This document shows, one piece after another, positions 1 through 4,454 of a stretch of 5,763 bases of DNA (position 1 is the stretch's first letter; the number at the start of each line of letters is the position of its first letter). Source of the DNA: an uncultured Lachnospiraceae bacterium (lineage in GTDB: Bacteria; Bacillota; Clostridia; Lachnospirales; Lachnospiraceae); contig UQVK01000139.1 of assembly GCA_900544445.1 (NCBI GenBank), positions 1 through 5,763 on the forward strand. Direction: 5' to 3'. A model generated the notes under the pieces. That model worked only from the letters and a program-made list of their open reading frames with translations, did not search any database and had not been told where the DNA came from. Made by a program: the position numbers and the translations under genes.

Positions 1-871
1 CGGCCGCCAGGATCTCCTCCGGCGTTCCCGTGGGGTTGGGATTTCCCTCCTTAAAATAAACGCCCTCATCAATATAGGAAAGTTTCTGCAGTCCCAGACG
101 TTCCCTTCTTCTTTCATGCAGCTTTTCCACAAACGGCACGAAATCCTTCTTCACCTGCCTGCGGAAGGCCTCTACCTGCGCCTTATCATAGCAGTTTCGA
201 TTCATGCGGTAATAGCCCAGCTCCACATAATTTTCGTACCCCAGCTCCTTCGCCTGTTTCGTGCGGTTTTTCACCAGCTTATCATAGATATCGTCCAGCT
301 CCTTTTCATTTTCCTGGAAAAAAGCGGAAAACTTCTTCCAGGCCTTCCTTCTGATCTCCCGGTCGGGATTTCTGAGATAGGGCCGCAGCAGGGACAGGTT
401 CAGCGTCTCGCCGTCCCAGTCGATCTTCGCCGCGGCGAGAAGCTTTTCATAGGAAGTTGCCAGCGCATTTTCCTCCTGCACCAGCGGAATCAGCTTCTCC
501 TGCATGGATTTGCGGGAAAGCTCCATATTTTTAAAGGCCACCGGTCCGATCTTTTCCTCCAGTACTTTGCGGTACGGGGAATCATACAGAAGCTTCTGGT
601 ACTCGATCACCATGTTGCTGTAGCGCGGGCTCATTTCATCATAATAATCCTGCTCCGCGCTGTAAAATTCATCCGCGGTATTTCCGTCATGCCTGGTCTG
701 CGCCAGCGTCATCATGGTATCCACCCGGTCCCGCAGCGCATAATACCTTTCATGAACCACGAACTGCTCTTCTCCGCTCTTTGCCGCGGCAAAATCCTCT
801 TTCAGACCGTTGAATGCTTCCTCCACCCGGTCAAAATCCACCCGTTCATAGGGCATATCCTGATATTTCAT
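1..871 (-). CDS. M3 family oligoendopeptidase, N-terminal part (cut by left edge)
   Basis: Reading the minus strand from the ATG at 871-869 gives 290 uninterrupted codons to the left edge, with no stop. The protein begins MKYQDMPYERVDFDRVEEAF, the usual opening of clostridial M3 oligoendopeptidases of the non-PepF type, which are about 560 residues long. Later stretches such as LLRPYLRNPDREIRRKAWKK, KNRTKQAKELGYENYVELGY and YRMNRNCYDKAQVEAFR fit the helical N-terminal region of the family. The zinc-binding HEXXH motif lies in the C-terminal half, outside the window, so catalytic competence cannot be judged. The family hydrolyses short peptides in the cytoplasm, and no signal peptide is seen. 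The start is supported by GAGG five bases upstream (880-877) and by a promoter further upstream. The gene is divergent from the LytTR gene and probably independent of it. PepF/OligoF sensu stricto is the main alternative subfamily. Confidence 0.9.
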   Translation of the reverse strand, partial: MKYQDMPYERVDFDRVEEAFNGLKEDFAAAKSGEEQFVVHERYYALRDRVDTMMTLAQTRHDGNTADEFYSAEQDYYDEMSPRYSNMVIEYQKLLYDSPYRKVLEEKIGPVAFKNMELSRKSMQEKLIPLVQEENALATSYEKLLAAAKIDWDGETLNLSLLRPYLRNPDREIRRKAWKKFSAFFQENEKELDDIYDKLVKNRTKQAKELGYENYVELGYYRMNRNCYDKAQVEAFRRQVKKDFVPFVEKLHERRRERLGLQKLSYIDEGVYFKEGNPNPTGTPEEILAA

Positions 872-886
872 GCCTGCCTCTTTTCC

Positions 887-905
887 TGCCGCCTTCCTGG
901 CGGCA
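887..905 (-). other. Small perfect hairpin in the 5' leader of the M3 peptidase gene
   Basis: A 7-bp perfect inverted repeat, TGCCGCC / GGCGGCA with a 5-nt TTCCT loop, lies 15 bases upstream of the peptidase ATG and downstream of its predicted transcription start. It has no T-run on either side, so it is not a terminator. It may stabilise the mRNA 5' end or affect translation, or it may be chance in GC-rich DNA. The structure is visible; a function is not. Confidence 0.35.
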
Positions 906-926
906 ACCTTTTCTTACTATGAACCT

Positions 927-956
927 ATTATAGTGGATTTATACGGGCTGTGTAAA
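927..956 (-). promoter_or_regulatory. Sigma-A-type promoter of the M3 peptidase gene
   Basis: On the minus strand, TTTACA (956-951) is followed by an 18-bp spacer and a perfect TATAAT (932-927). This predicts a start near 920 and a leader of about 50 nt that contains the 887-905 hairpin. The -10 box is a full consensus match and the -35 box matches five of six. This is the only good promoter seen upstream of the peptidase gene. Confidence 0.7.
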
Positions 957-1046
957 CCTGTATTTCACCTGCCTCACCGGGACTCTTCTTTCAACCCTGT
1001 CTTTTTACCTCTTATTCCCCATTTTCCACCTCCTGCTCCCAAACGG

Positions 1047-1074
1047 TTGACCCCGGATGGCGCATCTGTATAAT
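1047..1074 (+). promoter_or_regulatory. Sigma-A-type promoter of the LytTR/LiaF-like operon
   Basis: TTGACC (1047-1052), a 16-bp spacer and TATAAT (1069-1074) point rightward, predicting a start near 1081 and a leader of about 43 nt before the ATG at 1124. Together with the leftward promoter at 927-956 it forms a divergent arrangement in a 252-bp intergenic region. The roughly 90 bp between the two are pyrimidine-rich on the plus strand (about 985-1040). LytTR regulators often control their own operons, but I found no convincing pair of spaced direct repeats that would mark a binding site. Confidence 0.7.
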
Positions 1075-1123
1075 CAGAATTATCAACAGCAAAGAAAGGC
1101 GGCACGCCGCAGAGGGGAATCCC

Positions 1124-1585
1124 ATGAAGGTAAAAATTGAAATCGATCCGGCGCTTGCCGAGGATGAGGTGATCATCCGATGCCGGAGAATGGAAGAGCA
1201 TATTCTGAGGCTGCAGCAGGACATCGCGAAGGCGGAGCCGGAAAAGAACTGCATTTCCCTGCAGGATGCGGGCACCAGCTACTTTGTGCCGCTGGATGAA
1301 ATCCTGTTTTTTGAAACCGAAGGGAAGCATATCCAGGCACACACGGCTTCCCGGCTGTACCTCACGGAGCACAAGCTGTATGAGCTGGAAGAAAGCCTGC
1401 CGGGAAGCTTTATGCGGATTTCCAAATCCACCATCGTAAATCTGGACCATATTTATTCCATCACAAGGAATCTGGCCGCATCCAGCGCCGTAGCGTTCTA
1501 TGGGACGCCAAAGAAGGTCTATGTGTCCCGCAGCTATTATAAGGCGCTGATCGAAAGACTGGGAGAAAGAAGGAGAAAATTATGA
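1124..1585 (+). CDS. LytTR-domain DNA-binding transcriptional regulator (stand-alone, no receiver domain)
   Basis: This 153-residue protein has a short N-terminal region (residues 1-45, partly charged helix) followed by a LytTR DNA-binding domain at about 46-145. Family hallmarks are DEILFFETEGKHIQAHT (58-74), LPGSFMRISKSTIVNLDHI (92-110) and KVYVSRSYYKAL (131-142). LytTR domains bind spaced direct repeats through a beta-fold. No phospho-receiver domain is present, so it is not a classical response regulator. It resembles the small LytTR proteins that are encoded with a membrane partner acting as an inhibitor (HdrRM/BrsRM-like LytTR regulatory systems of streptococci). The start is supported by GAGGGG at 1112-1117, six bases before the ATG. 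The stop overlaps the next start by ATGA, implying translational coupling. The targets are unknown; self-regulation is the likeliest guess. Confidence 0.9.
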   Translation: MKVKIEIDPALAEDEVIIRCRRMEEHILRLQQDIAKAEPEKNCISLQDAGTSYFVPLDEILFFETEGKHIQAHTASRLYLTEHKLYELEESLPGSFMRISKSTIVNLDHIYSITRNLAASSAVAFYGTPKKVYVSRSYYKALIERLGERRRKL

Positions 1586-2346
1586 GAGATCGAAAAAATG
1601 TATTCTGGGGCATTCTGTTTCTGCTTGGAGCCTGTGCCGTCATCGCCGGACAGCTCGGCTTTCTGGAAGGGATCGGCTTCTGGTCCATCCTGTTTTCCCT
1701 GGTGCTTGCCGCCGTGCTGATCCGGGGCATCGTCAGGCGCAGCTGGGGCATGATTCTGTTTTCCGTCGCGTTTCTGTGCATTGTCAACGACCGGCTTCTG
1801 GGAATCGAAAAGCTGACTCCCTGGCCCGTTCTGGGCGCGGCGCTGCTCGGTACCATCGGGCTGAACCTCCTGTTTCCCAGGCGAAACTGGAAACATATGG
1901 ACTGGCACAGAATCGGCATGAAAAATACTCCCTCTGCTTCCGAAGACGTGGAGGACTCCGCTTCCGGGGATGCCGGGAATTCCGAATATGAATCCCACAT
2001 CGGCGATGACGGCGCGGAAAGCATAAGATGTGAGGTCAATTTCCACTCCTGCGTAAAATATCTGCAAAGCTCTGCCCTGCAGCATATACGCCTGGAAAAC
2101 TCCTTCGGTTCCCTTGCCATATATTTCACCGACAGCGAGCTGTGGCAGCACAGAGGTGCCGTTGATGTTGAGGTATCCTTCGGCACGACAGAGCTGTATA
2201 TCCCCGCCTCCTGGCATGTGATCTGCAATGTTTCCTCCTCCTTCGGGGGCGTGAATGAACATGGCCGTCCGGCCCTGGCTTCAGAAGATGTTCTGACCAT
2301 CACAGGAGACGTATCCTTCGGATCACTGGAAATTCATTATATCTGA
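1582..2346 (+). CDS. LiaF-like membrane protein (four N-terminal helices, C-terminal LiaF/VraT-type beta domain)
   Basis: This 254-residue protein has four hydrophobic segments at about 8-26, 32-50, 53-68 and 79-97, then a polar acidic linker (roughly 113-145). The C-terminal domain (about 146-254) carries four spaced SFG turns: NSFGSLAI, VSFGTTEL, SSFGGVNE and VSFGSLEI. This pattern is typical of the repetitive beta domain of LiaF and related cell-wall-antibiotic response proteins. LiaF in Bacillus is a membrane inhibitor of the LiaRS envelope-stress system. Here no histidine kinase is adjacent; instead the gene overlaps a LytTR regulator by ATGA, with AAGGAG at 1570-1575 inside that gene. 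I infer that it senses or relays envelope state to the LytTR protein, perhaps by sequestering it. Whether the C-terminal domain is cytoplasmic or external is not settled by the sequence; an even number of helices puts both ends on one side. A terminator follows. Confidence 0.85.
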   Translation: MRDRKNVFWGILFLLGACAVIAGQLGFLEGIGFWSILFSLVLAAVLIRGIVRRSWGMILFSVAFLCIVNDRLLGIEKLTPWPVLGAALLGTIGLNLLFPRRNWKHMDWHRIGMKNTPSASEDVEDSASGDAGNSEYESHIGDDGAESIRCEVNFHSCVKYLQSSALQHIRLENSFGSLAIYFTDSELWQHRGAVDVEVSFGTTELYIPASWHVICNVSSSFGGVNEHGRPALASEDVLTITGDVSFGSLEIHYI

Positions 2347-2364
2347 GCCTTTCTTCTTATTAAT

Positions 2365-2380
2365 CCTGCATAGCTGCAGG
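2365..2380 (+). other. Short hairpin just downstream of the LiaF-like gene
   Basis: CCTGCA (2365-2370) and TGCAGG (2375-2380) form a perfect 6-bp stem with a TAGC loop, 18 bases after the stop codon. There is no following T-run, so it is unlikely to terminate by itself. It could protect the mRNA 3' end or be incidental. The bases just after it repeat part of the terminator stem (see the findings). Confidence 0.35.
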
Positions 2381-2400
2381 GAATCCGTTATTGTAAAAGA

Positions 2401-2447
2401 ACCGGAAACGGACGACCGCAAATGATGGGAATCCGTTTCCGGTTTTT
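2401..2447 (+). terminator. Intrinsic terminator of the LytTR/LiaF-like operon
   Basis: A 12-bp perfect stem, ACCGGAAACGGA (2401-2412) with TCCGTTTCCGGT (2432-2443), has a 19-nt loop and runs into T at 2443-2447. The upstream side has AAAA at 2395-2398, so weaker termination of leftward transcription is possible. It begins 55 bases after the LiaF-like stop and cleanly separates this operon from the sigI operon. Confidence 0.88.
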
Positions 2448-2489
2448 AGATTTTACTTAAATTTTACATAGTTTTTAACCATCTTACGT

Positions 2490-2517
2490 TTAACATGCAA
2501 TTCTTTCCCCTTATAAT
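2490..2517 (+). promoter_or_regulatory. Sigma-A-type promoter upstream of sigI
   Basis: TTAACA (2490-2495), a 16-bp spacer and a perfect TATAAT (2512-2517) predict transcription from about 2524, giving a leader of about 68 nt. The surroundings are AT-rich compared with the flanking genes. The predicted start is right at the base of the 2526-2546 hairpin, so nearly the whole hairpin would sit at the very 5' end of the transcript. Confidence 0.68.
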
Positions 2518-2525
2518 CTAAAATT

Positions 2526-2546
2526 GGGGTGTTAACCCCGTTTTTT
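2526..2546 (+). terminator. Compact terminator-like hairpin in the sigI leader (possible attenuator)
   Basis: GGGGT (2526-2530) and ACCCC (2535-2539) form a 5-bp stem with a GTTA loop, followed by G and six T residues (2541-2546). This has the form of a minimal intrinsic terminator. It lies downstream of the sigma-A-like promoter and 45 bases before the sigI start codon. It could stop read-through from the left, attenuate sigI transcription, or merely cap the 5' end. The stem is short, so efficiency is uncertain. Confidence 0.45.
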
Positions 2547-2557
2547 CACAAAACGAT
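2535..2557 (+). promoter_or_regulatory. Possible sigma-I-type (autoregulatory) promoter of sigI
   Basis: ACCCC (2535-2539) followed 14 bases later by CGAT (2554-2557) resembles the ACCCCC and CGAA elements reported for sigma-I promoters of Bacillus. A CGTA at 2559-2562 is an alternative second element. SigI genes in Bacillus are known to be self-activated as well as sigma-A transcribed. The match is short and incomplete, and the ACCCC is also the right arm of the hairpin, so this is a weak proposal. Confidence 0.25.
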
Positions 2558-2591
2558 CCGTATCCTATCATTATAAAGGGGGAAACTCTGC

Positions 2592-3314
2592 GTGAATGAG
2601 GAACATACCATCATCCAACAGGTATATGCGGCCAAAACGGATAATCAGGCGGCCGACCGTCTGATCGGGGCATATATGCCCTTTATCAAAGCGGAAACGG
2701 CAAAATTTCTGAAGCGCCCGCCAGCCTCTCAGGATGACGAACTGAGCATTGCGATGATCGCTTTTCATGAAGCCATCCAGGGGTATTCCCGCATGCGGGG
2801 AACCTTTCTGAAATATGCCTCCATGCTCATCAAAAGCCGCCTGATCGATTATCACAGGCGGGAGCGCCGGCACGGAAACCTCGTTTCTCTGGATACCCCG
2901 GCGGATGAGGACGACGTCCCTCTGGGAGATACGCTGACGGACGCCCGGGATCATGGCGAAGAGGTTTCGGTCCGGGACGCTACCCGGAATGAAATTGAAG
3001 AGCTGAGCCGGCAGATGGACGCGTTCGGCGTAAAGCTTTCCGACGTGGCGGATAACTGTCCCAGACAGCAGCGCACGCTTGAGGCATGCCGGAAGGCCCT
3101 CCGGTACGCGGTACATACCGACGGACTGCTGGATGAATTTCTCCAGACCAGGCGGCTTCCCATCGCCAGGCTCGCCTCCGGAAGCGGCGTGGAGAAGAAA
3201 ACGCTGGAGCGGCACCGAAAATACATGGTTGCCCTCATGCTGATCTATACCAACGGATATGAAATCATTCGCGGACACATCAAACAGGTCATGAAAGGAG
3301 GTGCGGCACAATGA
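2592..3314 (+). CDS. sigI: RNA polymerase sigma-I factor
   Basis: This 240-residue protein is close to the usual length of SigI (about 250). Residues about 20-95 form a sigma-70 region 2-like domain for core binding and -10 recognition, including QDDELSIAMIAFHEAIQGYS and KSRLIDYHRRERRH. A charged, Asp/Glu-rich linker (about 100-140) follows. The C-terminal SigI-specific domain (about 145-232) contains TRRLPIARLA, then KKTLERHRKYMVALMLIY and NGYEIIRGHI, which closely follow the SigI family signature and replace a typical region 4. The start is GTG, supported by AAAGGGGGA at 2575-2583; no in-frame ATG competes nearby. It overlaps rsgI by ATGA, the standard arrangement in which SigI is co-made with its anti-sigma factor. 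In known systems sigma-I responds to heat, cell-wall state or extracellular polysaccharides. The stimulus here is unknown. Confidence 0.93.
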   Translation: MNEEHTIIQQVYAAKTDNQAADRLIGAYMPFIKAETAKFLKRPPASQDDELSIAMIAFHEAIQGYSRMRGTFLKYASMLIKSRLIDYHRRERRHGNLVSLDTPADEDDVPLGDTLTDARDHGEEVSVRDATRNEIEELSRQMDAFGVKLSDVADNCPRQQRTLEACRKALRYAVHTDGLLDEFLQTRRLPIARLASGSGVEKKTLERHRKYMVALMLIYTNGYEIIRGHIKQVMKGGAAQ

Positions 3315-4330
3315 AATACATGGTAATGGAATGCCATACCGGCTATGCGGTTCTTCTGGATGAAGAGGGCCGGTTCTGGAAAGCGGCCGATCTCCACTAT
3401 GAAGTCGGCCAGACCGTGGAAAATCCCGTGCTGATTAAACAGCCGCAGCCCTCCGGCAGACGCCGCATCACCCGCCTGGTGAGCAGCACCGTCGCCGCGG
3501 CCGCCGCCTGCCTTTTCCTGTTTTTCGGCTTCAGCTATTACCAGAATTATCTCCGCATCTATTCCTCCATTTACCTCTCCATCAATCCTGAGGTGCAGAT
3601 GGATCTGAACCGGTACGGAAATGTGGTCAGGCTGACCGGAACGAATGAGGACGGTGCAAGGCTTCTGGAAGGCTACAACGGCAGGGGAAAGGATAAACTG
3701 ACGGTCGCCGACGAGCTCATCGACCGCGCGATCGAGATGGGCTTTCTCTCCGAAGGCGGCCAGGTATCCTTTTTCATTGATTCTCCCGATGACGCCCTGT
3801 TCCAGGAATATGGCACAGAGCTGAGAACGGAAATCAACGAGCATCTGGACGGCCGGATCACCATCACTATCGAAATCGTGAATTATCAGGATACGCCGGA
3901 AACCGAGAGCCCCACTTCTGAAAGCTCCGTTTCCGAAACTGCCGCACCGCAAAGCACCGCTCCCTCCGACGGCGATACGGATTATGTTCCGGCTGACGAC
4001 ACGGAAGACGACTATGGCGATACCGACTACGGTCCCGAAAACGACGACGACGCCGATGATTCGGCCCCTGTACCCGCGGCCTCCTCTCCTGCGGTCCCTT
4101 CTCCCTCCGCGCCTGCGGCTCCCGCCGCGGAAAGCACACCGCCGGATCATACCGATGGGGATACCGACTATGAACCCGAAAACGCCGCGGCTCCGGTTCC
4201 CGATGACGATGCGGCCGGGGATGGGGATTCCGATGATGACGGAGACGATGCAGATGATGACGATGATAATGACAGCGATGATAATGACGGCGACGATGAT
4301 AACGATGATGATGACAACGATGACGACTGA
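3311..4330 (+). CDS. rsgI: RsgI-type anti-sigma-I factor with a long disordered, Asp-rich extracellular tail
   Basis: This 339-residue protein starts with an RsgI N-terminal domain (about 1-45, MKYMVMECHTGYAVLLDEEG), expected to bind SigI in the cytoplasm. One membrane helix lies at about 57-78. Next is an extracytoplasmic alpha/beta domain (about 82-192) with SINPEVQM at 89-96; RsgI proteins are known to self-cleave at an Asn-Pro bond here, N91-P92 in this protein. Residues about 193-339 are low complexity: a Ser/Thr/Pro/Ala-rich region, three GDTDYxP motifs, then an acidic terminus in which 29 of the last 42 residues are Asp. Some RsgI proteins carry carbohydrate-binding modules at this place; none is seen here. 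A disordered RsgI tail is functionally important in Bacillus. The start has an excellent AAAGGAGGTG (3294-3303) inside sigI. The stop lies at the first boundary of a 16-bp tandem array. Confidence 0.9.
   Translation: MKYMVMECHTGYAVLLDEEGRFWKAADLHYEVGQTVENPVLIKQPQPSGRRRITRLVSSTVAAAAACLFLFFGFSYYQNYLRIYSSIYLSINPEVQMDLNRYGNVVRLTGTNEDGARLLEGYNGRGKDKLTVADELIDRAIEMGFLSEGGQVSFFIDSPDDALFQEYGTELRTEINEHLDGRITITIEIVNYQDTPETESPTSESSVSETAAPQSTAPSDGDTDYVPADDTEDDYGDTDYGPENDDDADDSAPVPAASSPAVPSPSAPAAPAAESTPPDHTDGDTDYEPENAAAPVPDDDAAGDGDSDDDGDDADDDDDNDSDDNDGDDDNDDDDNDDD
3971..4186 (+). repeat. Three dispersed GDTDYxP repeats in the RsgI tail
   Basis: The coding DNA at 3971-4000, 4016-4045 and 4157-4186 encodes GDTDYVPADD, GDTDYGPEND and GDTDYEPENA. 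Copies 2 and 3 share almost identical DNA (GATACCGACTA). The first two are 45 bp apart and the third follows a Pro/Ala/Ser-rich spacer. All copies preserve the protein frame, which suggests internal duplication in a linear motif region. Confidence 0.75.
4202..4327 (+). repeat. GAY-rich low-complexity tract encoding poly-Asp/Asn
   Basis: These 126 bases are mostly GAT/GAC codons with interspersed AAT/AAC, GGN and AGC, encoding residues 298-339 of RsgI. The two Asp codons are mixed, so the DNA is an imperfect trinucleotide repeat. Length change by slippage is plausible. The lack of stop codons in several other frames here is a consequence of composition and creates long spurious reading frames. 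Confidence 0.85.
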
Positions 4331-4392
4331 CAACGATGACGACTGACAACAATGACGGCTGACAACAATGATGACTGACAACAATGATGACT
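4313..4392 (+). repeat. Five-copy 16-bp tandem repeat spanning the rsgI stop codon
   Basis: Five contiguous 16-bp units occupy 4313-4328, 4329-4344, 4345-4360, 4361-4376 and 4377-4392, followed by a partial GAC. Copies 1 and 2 are identical (GACAACGATGACGACT), copies 4 and 5 are identical (GACAACAATGATGACT), and copy 3 is intermediate. Copy 1 encodes the last five residues of RsgI (DNDDD), and its final T begins the TGA stop. The other copies are non-coding. Because 16 is not a multiple of three, successive unit-boundary TGA triplets fall in different frames. Confidence 0.95.
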
Positions 4393-4396
4393 GACC

Positions 4397-4414
4397 CATC
4401 ATAAACATCATAAA
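4397..4414 (+). repeat. Two-copy 9-bp direct repeat before the CotH kinase gene
   Basis: CATCATAAA occurs twice back to back (4397-4405 and 4406-4414), immediately after the 16-bp array and 40 bases upstream of the next start codon. It could be an operator half-site pair or a product of local slippage. No convincing promoter hexamers pair with it. Confidence 0.6.
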
Positions 4415-4454
4415 ACCATTGTCCCCTCAGAACAGATCTCGGGAGCCTGTTAAG

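Noticed and set aside
116..922. Plus-strand 268-residue open frame opposite the M3 peptidase
   Set aside because: The minus strand encodes a recognisable M3 peptidase with promoter and ribosome binding site; the plus-strand product has no family features.
1041..1052. LytTR binding half-site (ACGGTTGA-like) at the LytTR promoter
   Set aside because: Only one loose match was found and no properly spaced second repeat, so autoregulation cannot be claimed from sequence.
1098..1110. GCGG-CACG-CCGC hairpin just before the LytTR ribosome binding site
   Set aside because: The stem is only 4 bp and does not cover the GAGGGG site; it is probably incidental to GC content.
1461..2303. Two overlapping minus-strand open frames opposite the LiaF-like gene
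   Set aside because: Both are shadows of a plus-strand gene with clear membrane helices and SFG repeats, and they lack a supported start.
2422..2462. Short ATG-initiated frame across the terminator
   Set aside because: It is about a dozen codons, has no ribosome binding site and overlaps the terminator stem.
4202..4327. EF-hand, dockerin or RTX calcium-binding repeats in the RsgI tail
   Set aside because: The Asp-rich tract lacks the fixed spacing and hydrophobic positions of those motifs. Non-specific cation binding remains possible.
3984..4346. Plus-strand 120-residue frame inside rsgI, shifted +1
   Set aside because: It has no ribosome binding site and a Met/Thr/Arg-rich composition produced by reading GAT/GAC codons out of frame. 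It matters only as the frame that slippage could enter.
4313..4392. CRISPR array or plasmid-type iterons
   Set aside because: The 16-bp units are directly contiguous with no spacers, there are no cas or replication genes, and the unit derives from the Asp-coding tail.
3245..4411. Minus-strand 388-residue open frame opposite rsgI
   Set aside because: It is a shadow of the GAY-rich coding strand: the product is Val/Ile/Gly/Arg low complexity with no family features, and rsgI on the plus strand has clear domains, a strong ribosome binding site and coupling to sigI.
4375..4414. A sigma-A promoter for the CotH kinase gene (CTGACA with CATAAA)
   Set aside because: The hexamers fit only with a 19-bp spacer and a poor -10 box, and they arise from the repeat units themselves.
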